Positions 18,267 through 26,898 are shown, counted from the first letter of the stretch. The stretch: 64,000 bases of DNA from Bacteroidaceae bacterium (GCA_017965425.1 JAGCPY010000045.1:1-64000); one strand, 5' to 3'. The notes: a model not told the origin generated them from the letters alone. Numbers and translations are program-made.

Positions 18267-18326
18267 TCACCTTTTCTGGGTAAAGTAATAATAGGAATAA
18301 TAATATGCGTTCTGTTGCGAAATCAT
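18267..18326 (-). CDS. Tyr-rich leader peptide
   Basis: 19 codons plus TGA: MISQQNAYYYSYYYFTQKR. Six Tyr and one Phe codon lie within eight positions. It sits between a promoter (18349-18381) and a terminator-like hairpin (18175-18202) that precede the aminotransferase, DAHP synthase and tyrA genes. This is the classic layout of transcription attenuation: with little charged tRNA-Tyr the ribosome stalls and the terminator would not form. Too short for homology; the call rests on composition and position. Confidence 0.75.
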   Translation of the reverse strand: MISQQNAYYYSYYYFTQKR

Positions 18327-18348
18327 TCTTTCTTCTTGTTTGCGGTTG

Positions 18349-18381
18349 CAAATTAACACATTTTCCACGAAACCGCCAACT
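18349..18381 (-). promoter_or_regulatory. Promoter of the Tyr-leader operon
   Basis: TTAATTTG (18349-18356) is one base off TAnnTTTG. TTGG lies 19 bp upstream inside AGTTGGCGGTTT (18370-18381), a 12-mer found at the same place in the pheA promoter. Just downstream of the trpA stop. Confidence 0.5.
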
Positions 18382-18419
18382 ATTTTGCGCTTTTTTTGCT
18401 ACTTCACGTATATTTTGCT

Positions 18420-19229
18420 TCATTTATCATCAATATGAGGGTCGTATGAAGTGAGGCCTAGGTCTTGGAACAAGCAGTCAAGCGCAAGGTCTGCATTGCC
18501 ATCAGCTTCGTTGAGAAGAGTGACGAACTTGGAGCCTATGATGGCACCGGCTGCATTTTGTTGAGCAGATTCTAATGTCTGTTTATTACTGATACCGAAG
18601 CCTATCAAACGGGGGTTACGTAGGTGCATGGCATCGATGCGACGAAAATATGCCTGCTTACTGTCATCGAAAGCGCTTTGTGTTCCCGTGATGGCAGCAG
18701 AGGACACCATGTAGATAAAGCCATCTGTATGCTGGTCAATGAAACGGATACGTTCGTCGGAAGTCTCAGGGGTGATAAGCATTATGACACGAAGGTCATA
18801 ACGATCGGCGACAGGTTTGACAATAGATAGGTAATCATCGAAAGGTAGGTCGGGGATAATCATACCTGATACGCCAGCATCGGCACAGCTCTTACAGAAA
18901 GCCTCTATACCATAGTGGAGAATAGGATTCAGGTAGCCCATGAGGATGAGAGGGATGGACACCTCGTTCTTGATGGTTCTTAATTGAGTGAAAAGCCGTT
19001 GCAAGGTCATTCCGTTCCTAAGTGCACGGGTTGCAGCATTCTGAATGACAGGACCATCTGCAAGAGGATCGCTGAAGGGGATGCCTACTTCAATCATGGC
19101 GATACCTCTTTTTTGAAGAGTGAGAATGACATCAGCCGTGCCGTTGAGAGTGGGACATCCAGCACAGAAATAGAGACTGAGGAGTTTCTTGTTACCTCGT
19201 TGGATGAAGAGTTGGTTGATTTTATTCAT
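18420..19229 (-). CDS. trpA: Tryptophan synthase alpha chain
   Basis: 269 aa TIM barrel. Signature MIEVGIPFSDPLADGPVIQ with the catalytic Glu in EVGIPFSDP and Asp in the PDLPFDDY loop; GFGISNKQTL and AGAIIGSKFV phosphate-binding strands. It cleaves indole-glycerol phosphate to indole and glyceraldehyde-3-phosphate and passes indole to TrpB. Last gene of the trp unit, 6 bp after trpF; trpB is first in the operon, so the two subunit genes stand at opposite ends. Confidence 0.95.
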   Translation of the reverse strand: MNKINQLFIQRGNKKLLSLYFCAGCPTLNGTADVILTLQKRGIAMIEVGIPFSDPLADGPVIQNAATRALRNGMTLQRLFTQLRTIKNEVSIPLILMGYLNPILHYGIEAFCKSCADAGVSGMIIPDLPFDDYLSIVKPVADRYDLRVIMLITPETSDERIRFIDQHTDGFIYMVSSAAITGTQSAFDDSKQAYFRRIDAMHLRNPRLIGFGISNKQTLESAQQNAAGAIIGSKFVTLLNEADGNADLALDCLFQDLGLTSYDPHIDDK

Positions 19230-19235
19230 GATTGC

Positions 19236-19868
19236 TTAATAACTAAGTTCTTGAAGAAATAGCTGGATCGCCTCCACGTTTTTTTGAGCAGGAGCAATTT
19301 CAAAACGGGAGTTGAGATCGATGCCAATGCATTTAGGATGACGAAAGTTGCGGATGCGTTCTGTGTCGTTGGGACCGATGCCGCCACTGAGCAGGAATGG
19401 TGTCGTGCCGTGATAAGCGGAAAGTACACTCCAGTCAAACCGCTCACCGCTGCCTCCAGGCAACAGAGTTTTGGTGTCAAAGAGAAAGTAGTCGGCAACA
19501 TCCTCGTATGCTTTTGTTCGTGCAAGGTCAGCAGCGGTGGAGATATTGAAGGCTTTTATGATTTTCCATTCTTGTAACTGACGGACGTATTCGGGTGACT
19601 CGGAACCGTGTAGTTGGATGAAATCGAGGGCGAAATCATTGGCTACACGCTTCACCTTTTCTATATTTTCATTGACAAACACTCCGACACGATGACATTT
19701 TTCCGGCAAGTAGGCGGGTAACTCGGCTACATAGCGGCGGCTGCTAAGCCAGAAAATAAAGCCCATAAGGTCTATGCCATAGGTCTTTCCTTCAGAGTTT
19801 GTTACGCGAAGATTTTCAACAGCACGAATGTTTTCAGGATCGCGCATACCACAGACTTTAATAATCAT
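19236..19868 (-). CDS. trpF: Phosphoribosylanthranilate isomerase
   Basis: 210 aa. Starts MIIKVCGMRDPENIRAV with the catalytic Cys in KVCGM; FVNENIEKV, DFIQLHGSESPEYV, FLLSGGIGPNDTERI and GIDLNSRFE, including the catalytic Asp. Isomerises phosphoribosylanthranilate. The start overlaps the trpC stop by 4 bp. Confidence 0.95.
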   Translation of the reverse strand: MIIKVCGMRDPENIRAVENLRVTNSEGKTYGIDLMGFIFWLSSRRYVAELPAYLPEKCHRVGVFVNENIEKVKRVANDFALDFIQLHGSESPEYVRQLQEWKIIKAFNISTAADLARTKAYEDVADYFLFDTKTLLPGGSGERFDWSVLSAYHGTTPFLLSGGIGPNDTERIRNFRHPKCIGIDLNSRFEIAPAQKNVEAIQLFLQELSY

Positions 19869-20599
19869 AACCGTAAGATGAATTCGCTCAAGGCTTTGCC
19901 GGGGTTGTTGGTATGCATAAAAGTCTCACCTATGAGAAACCCTTGAAATCCTGCATTACGAAGGTCGCGAATGATAGCGGGATCACTGATGCCACTCTCG
20001 CTCACCTTCACCGCCTCCTTTGGCAATTTGCCTGCAAGACGGAAAGAGTTCTCAACATTAGTGATAAACGTGCCAAGATTTCGGTTGTTGACACCTATCA
20101 CATCAGCAGGCAGATCAACATATTGGAGTTCGGACTCGCTGTGAAGCTCGAGCAGGACTTCGAGGCCAAGGGTATGAGCTTTCTCGATGAGGTAGGCACA
20201 GGCAGGCTTCGACAGACAGGCTGCAATGAGAAGGACGGCACTGGCACCACATAAGACTGCTGCGTAAAGCTGAGCCTCGTCTATGACAAAGTTTTTATAT
20301 AAAATGGGAAGCGTGACACCAGAAGCCCGGGCGGTTCGGACATAATCATCGTGACCACCAAAGTAGTATTCGTCGGTGAGTATGCTAATGGCAGAGGCTC
20401 CGTTCTGCTGGTAAGAAAGTGGGATGATGTCGGGGCGGCCCCCTTCCTTAATCCAACCTTTCGATGGAGAACGACGTTTGAATTCTGCTATGATGCCAGT
20501 GGGGCTGGCAAGCAAGGCTGCGCGAAGAGAAACTTTCTGACGTCGCATTTCTTCCATCTCCTGCCGCTTGGTGGCAATGATGTTTTCTAAGATATCCAT
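19865..20599 (-). CDS. trpC: Indole-3-glycerol phosphate synthase
   Basis: 244 aa from the ATG at 20599 (MDILENIIATKRQEMEEMRR); a longer frame to 20632 is possible but lacks family support. Motifs: IIAEFKRRSPSKGWI (catalytic Lys), ILTDEYYFGG, PILYKNFVID, VIGVNNRNLGTF, VSESGI. Closes the indole ring in tryptophan synthesis. Confidence 0.95.
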   Translation of the reverse strand: MDILENIIATKRQEMEEMRRQKVSLRAALLASPTGIIAEFKRRSPSKGWIKEGGRPDIIPLSYQQNGASAISILTDEYYFGGHDDYVRTARASGVTLPILYKNFVIDEAQLYAAVLCGASAVLLIAACLSKPACAYLIEKAHTLGLEVLLELHSESELQYVDLPADVIGVNNRNLGTFITNVENSFRLAGKLPKEAVKVSESGISDPAIIRDLRNAGFQGFLIGETFMHTNNPGKALSEFILRL

Positions 20600-20662
20600 G
20601 TGGTTCTTTCTTTGAGGATGTAAAAGAATCATGAGTATCCACCATCGTAGGATGAAGGATAG

Positions 20663-21673
20663 TTATGAGTTGAGCTCCACGAATTTTCTGAAAGTGCGTA
20701 AAGCTGCGCCGCTGTCGATGCTTTCACGTGCCTTGGCGATACAAGTGTCGAGACTGAGCTGACCGCGTTCAAGAACCTGGATGCCGAAAGCGGCATTAGC
20801 CAAAACGATGTTCTTCTGGGCAGGCAGGGCACGATTCTCCAAAACGGCATCGAAGATTTCCTTGGCTTCCTGTTCTGTGGCACCCGCAACAAGTTCTTCG
20901 GGTCTGGCTATGTCAAAGCCAAGGTCATGAGGGCTGAAGACACGCTCGTAGCTATTAGTGGTGACTTTGAAATCGCCAGTGAGCGAGATCTCGTCATAAC
21001 CGTCGATGGAGTTGACAATTCCGTAGTCAATGCCAACGCGCTGATAAACTTGATGATAGAGTCTCATTTGGTCAAGATTGGCAACTCCAAGCAGTTGGCA
21101 ACTGGGCTGGCTGGGATTGACGATGGGGCCGAGCAAGTTAAAGATGGTGGGGAAGGGCAAGGCCTTACGGATGGGGCCGACGAATTTCATAGCTCGGGCA
21201 AAGAGCTGTGCATGCAGATAAACGATACCGCACTCTTGAAGGCAGCGATTCAGCCGACCAATATCATCGGTGAAGCGGACACCATGCTGAGCAATGACGT
21301 TCGAAGCTCCGCTGACTGAAGTGGCTGAAAAATTTCCGTGCTTAGCCACCTTATAACCTGCACCTGCAATAACAAAGCAGCTTGTCGTCGAAATATTAAA
21401 CGTATTCTTGCGATCACCGCCTGTACCAACAACATCGATATATCGATCGCAGTCGAGCAAAGCAGGCACGCCTGTTTCCAAAATTCCGTCGCGAAAGCCA
21501 AGCAGTTCTTCTACGGTGACACCGCGCATCTGCAGGGCTGTAAGCAGAGCGGTAATCTGTTCGTTGGGGTATTCGCTTTGGGTGATTCCGATGAGGATGG
21601 TCTTCATCTCCTCACGGGAGAGCTCTTCGTGGTTTAGGAGGCGGAAGAGAAAGCCTTTCATTGTCTGTTCCAT
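20663..21673 (-). CDS. trpD: Anthranilate phosphoribosyltransferase
   Basis: 336 aa; the ATG at 21661 (MKGFLFRLLNHEEL) is an alternative start. Motifs: VVGTGGDRKNTFNISTTSCFV, KHGNFSATSVSGASNVIAQHG, FNLLGPIVNPSQP. It joins anthranilate to PRPP. Separate from the glutaminase domain, unlike enteric TrpGD fusions. Confidence 0.95.
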   Translation of the reverse strand: MEQTMKGFLFRLLNHEELSREEMKTILIGITQSEYPNEQITALLTALQMRGVTVEELLGFRDGILETGVPALLDCDRYIDVVGTGGDRKNTFNISTTSCFVIAGAGYKVAKHGNFSATSVSGASNVIAQHGVRFTDDIGRLNRCLQECGIVYLHAQLFARAMKFVGPIRKALPFPTIFNLLGPIVNPSQPSCQLLGVANLDQMRLYHQVYQRVGIDYGIVNSIDGYDEISLTGDFKVTTNSYERVFSPHDLGFDIARPEELVAGATEQEAKEIFDAVLENRALPAQKNIVLANAAFGIQVLERGQLSLDTCIAKARESIDSGAALRTFRKFVELNS

Positions 21674-21700
21674 AGTGTGGTTGCGATGATATGAATGTTA

Positions 21701-22303
21701 TTAAATTGATGCAATCCAGTTACTCAGGATCGTGCGTCCATCGGGCGTAAGGACACTCTCTGGGTGGAACTGAATGCCATACACATTGTATTCGCGGTGA
21801 CGTAGAGCCATTATCTGACCCTCGTCGCTGACGGCAGTCACTTCGAGGCAGGCTGGCAGACCGTCGCGCGAAACGACCCATGAGTGGTAGCGCCCCACGG
21901 TAATGTCGGGGGACAGATGAGCGAAAAGTGGGTCGAGGGAAGTCGTACTCGACGAAGCCTCGCTTGACTCGCTGGTTATGATATGACAGGGTGTGGCGAC
22001 ACCATGAAAGACATCGCTTAGATTTTCCAGTCGTGCACCAAAGACCTCGCCGATGGCTTGGTGCCCAAGGCAGACACCAAGAATGGGCTTGCGACCAGCG
22101 TACCTGCGTATGACATCACAGAGAAGCCCCGCTTCACAGGGGATGCCTGGACCAGGTGAAAGAAGGATACCATCAAAGCCGTTGAGATCGTTGAGCTGGA
22201 ACTGGTCATTACGGACAACGGTGACATCAGCTCCAAGCTCCTTCACCAGATGAGCGAGATTATAGGTGAACGAATCGTAATTGTCGATGAGAATGAGTTT
22301 CAT
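21701..22303 (-). CDS. trpG: Anthranilate synthase glutaminase subunit
   Basis: 200 aa class I glutamine amidotransferase: LIDNYDSFTYNLAHL, LSPGPGIP, ILGVCLGHQAIGE (nucleophile Cys), and the His/Glu pair in GIQFHPESVLTPDG. It supplies ammonia to TrpE. A 309-bp gap separates it from trpE upstream. Confidence 0.94.
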   Translation of the reverse strand: MKLILIDNYDSFTYNLAHLVKELGADVTVVRNDQFQLNDLNGFDGILLSPGPGIPCEAGLLCDVIRRYAGRKPILGVCLGHQAIGEVFGARLENLSDVFHGVATPCHIITSESSEASSSTTSLDPLFAHLSPDITVGRYHSWVVSRDGLPACLEVTAVSDEGQIMALRHREYNVYGIQFHPESVLTPDGRTILSNWIASI

Positions 22304-22612
22304 AATGGTTGGATTGTTTAAGGTGGGTTCGATAAATTAGCTTTGAATTGCTCGTAGGCTATTTTTGAGCAGATTTACCTTCAAGCCCGCAGAAGCGTAA
22401 CGGGCCGCTCGGCGCTTGCGACAGTTCTTCGAGCAAAGCGAGTCTGAAGAACGGTTGAGCTTTTGGAGCAGCGAGAGCCAAGAAAGCTGTTTTCAAATGA
22501 CCGAGTCGTGACAAAAGTCAACAATGCTAAAGGATTGGAGGCAAAGATGCCGAAAAGAGACAAGAGCAAACAAAGATAATTCATAGAGAATATGTTAATT
22601 AATAGAACACAC
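22304..22612. other. Gap between trpE and trpG, probable dispersed repeat
   Basis: 309 bp without a supported gene. The minus frame (22381-22623, 80 codons) has no recognisable protein and odd composition. The DNA (for example GAGCAAAGCGAGTCTGAAGA) looks like the segmentally repeated GAGCGAAGCGAG-type spacers of Prevotella genomes. No promoter or terminator seen. Confidence 0.4.
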
Positions 22613-24061
22613 CTAAGCCTCATGAGTCTCTGCCATGAGGATGGCTCTTCTTAATGCGCCAAGCTTGTTGTTCACTTCCTGTAGTTCGTATTCTTCATTG
22701 CTCTTGGCTACAATGCCACCTCCTGCCTGAAACCACAGTTCACCATTTCGAGAGACAAACGTACGAATAGTGATGGCCTGATTCAGTGAACCATCAAGAC
22801 CGATTACACCAATACAACCGCCATAGGCACCTCGGTTATGCGGCTCATATTCGCTGATGAGTTGCATCGCTCGAACCTTGGGTGCGCCGCTGAGTGTTCC
22901 GGCAGGAAAGGTATCGATGAATGCTTTAACAGGATCCTTGTCGGCATCGAGCTCGCCGCTGACGCGGCTGACAAGGTGAATGACGTGTGAGTAGTATTGT
23001 ATATCTTTGTAGTAATCCACACGCACGTCATGGCAGTTACGGCTCAAATCATTGCGGGCCAAATCGACGAGCATCACATGTTCTGCGTTCTCCTTGGGGT
23101 CGTTGCGCAGGAACTCTGCGCCTCGACGGTCGGCTTCCGCATTGCCGGTGCGTTTTGTCGTTCCGGCGATGGGATCAATGTAGGCACGGAACTTACGGCC
23201 TGACGAGGATTCGGAAACGACGGCTTCAATGCGACAATGCGTTTCAGGAGAACTGCCGAAGATCCTGAAGCCACCGAAATCGAAATAGAATAGGTAGGGG
23301 CTGGGATTGATACTACGGAGGGCTCGGTAGAGTTTAAAGTCATCACCCTCAAAACGCTGAACAAATCGTCTTGAAAGAACAATCTGGAACACGTCTCCAC
23401 GTAGGCAATGCTGGATGCCACGACGAATGTTGGCCTTGTGTTCCTCGTCAGTGAGCGGTGAGCTGACATCACCTACAGAGCGGAATGAGTATTCTCTGAC
23501 ACTGCCCCTGTTCATCACTTTCTGGATGTCCGTTCCTTCTTCCTTGTCTGGCTGGCCAGAAGGAACCATCTCCACCAACTTCAACAGATTGTTATGATGG
23601 TCAAACACAATCACCACCTTATATAATATATAGAGGACGTCTGGGGCATCATTTCGCTCCTGGGTTTCGTCTTTGACGGCGATGCCTTCGAAATACCGCA
23701 CGGCATTGAAACTCGTGTAACCAAACAGCCCGCAGACATCTGCATCATCGCCCTCAACACAAATACGGTCGGTGAGGGCATGGATGGCCTCGGCCACGCC
23801 ATAGTCTTTCGTGATGTCATGACGCTCTGAAGTATTGTCTGGGAAACCGATTGTTGCCACGCCGTGACCAATGGCCACGCTGGCAAAAGGATGAATGCCG
23901 ATGAAAGAACGGGAGTTAGCGGCATCATGATAATCAGCACACTCCATCAATGCGCTTTGCGGATAGAGGTCTCGCAGCCGCATATACACACCAACAGGTG
24001 TATAGAGGTCGGCAAGGATAGTCTTCGTTGTTGTCGTGAAATGAAAGGTCTCCATTGTCAT
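22613..24061 (-). CDS. trpE: Anthranilate synthase component I
   Basis: 482 aa; a second ATG at 24055 is possible. Chorismate-binding core: VFQIVLSRRFVQRF, FGSSPETHCRIEA, DPIAGTTKRTG, VDLARNDLSRN, FPAGTLSGAPKVRAMQLI, GCIGVIGLDG, QAGGGIVAKSN. It makes anthranilate from chorismate with TrpG. The feedback-binding residues near the N-terminus cannot be judged by eye. Confidence 0.95.
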   Translation of the reverse strand: MTMETFHFTTTTKTILADLYTPVGVYMRLRDLYPQSALMECADYHDAANSRSFIGIHPFASVAIGHGVATIGFPDNTSERHDITKDYGVAEAIHALTDRICVEGDDADVCGLFGYTSFNAVRYFEGIAVKDETQERNDAPDVLYILYKVVIVFDHHNNLLKLVEMVPSGQPDKEEGTDIQKVMNRGSVREYSFRSVGDVSSPLTDEEHKANIRRGIQHCLRGDVFQIVLSRRFVQRFEGDDFKLYRALRSINPSPYLFYFDFGGFRIFGSSPETHCRIEAVVSESSSGRKFRAYIDPIAGTTKRTGNAEADRRGAEFLRNDPKENAEHVMLVDLARNDLSRNCHDVRVDYYKDIQYYSHVIHLVSRVSGELDADKDPVKAFIDTFPAGTLSGAPKVRAMQLISEYEPHNRGAYGGCIGVIGLDGSLNQAITIRTFVSRNGELWFQAGGGIVAKSNEEYELQEVNNKLGALRRAILMAETHEA

Positions 24062-24080
24062 CTGATGTGATTTGTTGTTG

Positions 24081-25286
24081 TTAGAACTTTCCGTATTCTT
24101 TTGCCATCTGTTTATTCTTCAGATAGGTCTCCACGTCCTTGTCACCGCGCCCGCTGACCGTCAGCACGACCACGTCCGTAGGCTTGAAGCTGAGTTTGGA
24201 GAGAGCGGCGACCGCGTGTGCACTCTCTATGGCAGGAATGATGCCTTCTAAACGTGTCAGCTCATAGCCGCTATAGACAGCCTCATCATCGTTGATACTC
24301 AACACTTCCGTCCGACCCAGCCTTGCCATATTGCAGTGCATCGGACCAACGCCGGGATAGTCCAAGCCTGCTGAGATCGTGAACGCCTCTTGTATCTGAC
24401 CATCTTCATCCTGCATCACGAGCATCTTTGCACCATGCAGAACGCCAACTGTTCCTCGATGGATGGTGGCGGCGGTGTGGTCAGTCTGCCATCCATGTCC
24501 GCCTGCTTCTGCTAATACGATACGTACCCGTTCGTCATCCATATAGTGATAGATCGTACCGGCAGCATTTGAGCCACCGCCGATGCAGGCCACAAGATAG
24601 TCGGGATAATCTCGACCTATTTTCTCCTGCAATTGCCATTTGAGTTCCTCGCTGATGATGCTTTGCATCCGTGCCACTAGGTCGGGATAGGGATGAGGAC
24701 CCATTGTTGAACCAACGATGTAGAATGTATCGGCAGGATGACAGCACCAATCGCGGATAGCCTCAGAACAGGCATCACTCAATGTCATGTTTCCTGTCCG
24801 AACTGGGTGCACCTCCGCCCCGAGCATTTTCATACGTTCCACATTCGTGTGCTGTCGCTCCACATCCGTTGCACCCATGAATACTTCACACTTCATATCC
24901 ATCAGGGCGCAGACCGTTGCCGTCGCTACGCCATGCTGCCCAGCTCCAGTCTCAGCTATGATACGGGTCTTTCCCAACTTCTTAGCCAGCAGTATCTGCC
25001 CGATCGTATTGTTGATCTTGTGCGCTCCTGTATGATTCAAATCCTCACGCTTCAGATATAGTTGGCATCCGTATCTCTCACTCATTCGCCGTGCGAAATA
25101 CAATGGTGACGGACGACCTACATAGTCTTTCAGCAGTGCACGATATTCCGCCTTGAAATCCTCGCTCTCAATGATGGGCAGGTAAGACTCCTGCAAATCA
25201 TGTACGCACTTGTAGAGAATCTCCGGAACGTATGCTCCGCCAAACTCTCCATAGAAACCGTTCTTATCTACTTGATAATGCTGCAT
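24081..25286 (-). CDS. trpB: Tryptophan synthase beta chain
   Basis: 401 aa. Starts MQHYQVDKNGFYGEFGGAYV; PLP lysine in REDLNHTGAHKINN, then GAGQHGVATATVCA, CIGGGSNAAGTIYHY and LTVSGRGDKDVETY. Joins indole and serine. First structural gene after the Trp leader and attenuator, an uncommon gene order (B-E-G-D-C-F-A) but one seen in Bacteroidota. Confidence 0.96.
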   Translation of the reverse strand: MQHYQVDKNGFYGEFGGAYVPEILYKCVHDLQESYLPIIESEDFKAEYRALLKDYVGRPSPLYFARRMSERYGCQLYLKREDLNHTGAHKINNTIGQILLAKKLGKTRIIAETGAGQHGVATATVCALMDMKCEVFMGATDVERQHTNVERMKMLGAEVHPVRTGNMTLSDACSEAIRDWCCHPADTFYIVGSTMGPHPYPDLVARMQSIISEELKWQLQEKIGRDYPDYLVACIGGGSNAAGTIYHYMDDERVRIVLAEAGGHGWQTDHTAATIHRGTVGVLHGAKMLVMQDEDGQIQEAFTISAGLDYPGVGPMHCNMARLGRTEVLSINDDEAVYSGYELTRLEGIIPAIESAHAVAALSKLSFKPTDVVVLTVSGRGDKDVETYLKNKQMAKEYGKF

Positions 25287-25318
25287 GTGATATGAGTTTG
25301 TGTTATGATAATGATTTG

Positions 25319-25355
25319 AAAAAACGAGGAGCTTGTCGTGATTGACAAGCCCCTC
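25319..25355 (-). terminator. trp attenuator terminator
   Basis: On minus: GAGGGGCTTGTC, loop AATCAC, GACAAGCTCCTC (12 bp with one G-T pair), then six T. It stands 33 bp before the trpB ATG and after the Trp-codon leader peptide, so it should stop transcription when tryptophan is plentiful. Matches the described Bacteroid-trp RNA arrangement. Confidence 0.9.
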
Positions 25356-25398
25356 TCAGAATCTTTTATGTAATCGTTTCAGGTATGCGGCCATCTTC

Positions 25399-25470
25399 TC
25401 ACGATCTTAGGAACCTTGAGCTTTGCCACCACCAAAAGAAATTAGCTTCCTTCATCATTGAACAATACAT
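25399..25470 (-). CDS. trpL: trp operon leader peptide
   Basis: 23 codons plus TGA: MYCSMMKEANFFWWWQSSRF followed by LRS. Three consecutive Trp codons at positions 13-15. Two inner ATGs (25458, 25455) are alternative starts. Placed between a good promoter and the trp terminator hairpin, so ribosome stalling at the Trp codons would sense charged tRNA-Trp. Confidence 0.88.
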   Translation of the reverse strand: MYCSMMKEANFFWWWQSSRFLRS

Positions 25471-25490
25471 TTTATTCGTTTTTAGCGCTG

Positions 25491-25522
25491 CAAAGTAACA
25501 AACTTTCTACGGAACAAACAAA
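25491..25522 (-). promoter_or_regulatory. trp operon promoter
   Basis: TTACTTTG (25491-25498) near TAnnTTTG, with TTTG at 25519-25522 and exactly 20 bp between. Transcription should begin near 25485, about 15 nt before the leader peptide ATG. Confidence 0.6.
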
Positions 25523-25574
25523 TATTTTACAAACTTTAAGTTTTTAGGCAATCATCTTTCCTGCGTGATGCCTT

Positions 25575-26417
25575 TTAGATGCACTCTCTGCCCCGCTGAT
25601 ATTCGCCGAGAATCTTGAAGTCGGAGGTCAGAGGACGGATGGCATCGATGCCTTGTGAGTAGCGAGTGTAATCGCTGAACTGGACATCGACGTAGAACAG
25701 GTATTCCCATTCACGTCCGATGATGGGCAAAGACTGTATCTTTGTGAGGTTAAGCTTGTAGAACGAGAGCACGGAAAGAACATGAGAGAGCGACCCTTCT
25801 TCATGCGGCAATGCGAAGACGATGCTGGCTTTGTCTGTTGCGCGTATATCTCTTAAAAGGTTTGCGCGCGCGGGAGAGGCAAAGACCAAAAAACGTGTGA
25901 AGTTATGCTTGTTCGTCTCGATTCCTTCTTCGAGGACTTTCAAGCCATACATCTCTGCCAGTGACTTAGAACCGATTGCAGCATGACCATGCATCTGATG
26001 TTGAACAACGGCACGGGCTGCACCTGCCGTGTCAGAAGCTTCTACGACCTTCAAAGACTCATGACGGCTGAGGAACTCGCGACACTGCATGAGGGCCACA
26101 GGATGAGAATGCACCTCTGTGATGTCTGTCCAATCATCATCTGGCAGACACATGAACGAATGCTTGATGCGCAACTTATGCTCACCCACGATGGTAGCTC
26201 CCGAATCACGCAACAACTCATAATTATGCAACAACGACCCCGCGATGGTGTTCTCGATAGCCGCCATACCAATGGCAGTCGAGTCCTGGCGCAAAGTCTC
26301 GAACAACTGCTCGAACGACGAGCAACAGATAAGCTGAATTTCCTCGTTCTCAAAGAACTGATGGGCGGCAATGTCGTGGAAACTTCCCTCAATGCCTTGA
26401 ATTGCGATGTGTTTCAT
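25575..26417 (-). CDS. pheA: Prephenate dehydratase
   Basis: 280 aa from the ATG at 26417 (MKHIAIQGIEGSFHDIAAHQFF). The longer frame to 26501 would run through the promoter and is rejected. Catalytic part: AIENTIAGSLLHNYELL, SHPVALMQCREFL, DTAGAARAV, HAAIGSKSLAEMYGL, NFTRFLVF. A C-terminal ACT domain (ASIVFALPHEEGSLSHVLSV) with the phenylalanine-binding ESRP-like segment replaced by IQSLPIIGREWEYLFY. Makes phenylpyruvate. No chorismate mutase domain; that activity sits on the DAHP synthase fusion. Confidence 0.94.
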   Translation of the reverse strand: MKHIAIQGIEGSFHDIAAHQFFENEEIQLICCSSFEQLFETLRQDSTAIGMAAIENTIAGSLLHNYELLRDSGATIVGEHKLRIKHSFMCLPDDDWTDITEVHSHPVALMQCREFLSRHESLKVVEASDTAGAARAVVQHQMHGHAAIGSKSLAEMYGLKVLEEGIETNKHNFTRFLVFASPARANLLRDIRATDKASIVFALPHEEGSLSHVLSVLSFYKLNLTKIQSLPIIGREWEYLFYVDVQFSDYTRYSQGIDAIRPLTSDFKILGEYQRGRECI

Positions 26418-26432
26418 ATTCGTTTTGCGGCA

Positions 26433-26465
26433 CAAAGGTACGGAGAATCTCACAAACCGCCAACT
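26433..26465 (-). promoter_or_regulatory. pheA promoter
   Basis: TACCTTTG (26433-26440), a perfect -7 box, with TTGG 19 bp upstream in AGTTGGCGGTTT (26454-26465), the same 12-mer as in the Tyr-leader promoter. The 5' untranslated part would be only about 10 nt, so no leader peptide control here. Confidence 0.65.
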
Positions 26466-26659
26466 TTTTCGTAGCATTTTCAACGAAGGAAGCCTACACA
26501 CTCACACAACACATCGGACTATGCCTCCTCCTTAACCCATCGGTAACATTTGGTACTTGCAACAGCTTCACGGGCTTTTCTGCTCTTCCTCTCAGCATTT
26601 ATGTAAACTTATATAACGGATGTATGAGCATGCCGTATTGAGCTGCAAAGTTAAAGAAA

Positions 26660-26775
26660 GGCCAATGAGCAGTCAACCCAGGGCATCGCCCTGGGTACAA
26701 AGGTCCACGGTGTACTCGCCCTAAAAGGGCAAAAGCAGCATTCCAAATCTGAAAGGACATAGCGTTCATCATAGG
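26660..26775 (-). repeat. REP-like palindromic repeat, copy 1
   Basis: About 115 bp, the reverse complement of 35601-35717 with few changes. It contains CCCAGGGC..GCCCTGGG and GCCCTAAAAGGGC palindromes. It occupies the 532-bp gap 26418-26949 between the divergent pheA and PD-(D/E)XK genes, which otherwise holds their promoters only. Confidence 0.75.
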
Positions 26776-26898
26776 ATATATGAGTCCACCTGAAAAAGTG
26801 GCTTTTTTGAATCCTTACTGATGAACTTCTGGTGACATTAACCCGTGTATGAGCCACTCTTACCAAAGAGGCTCGGAAATGTTAAAAAATGCAGAATA

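Noticed and set aside
22381-22623. 80-codon minus frame between trpE and trpG
   Set aside because: No family match, overlaps the trpE end, and the DNA resembles a dispersed spacer repeat.
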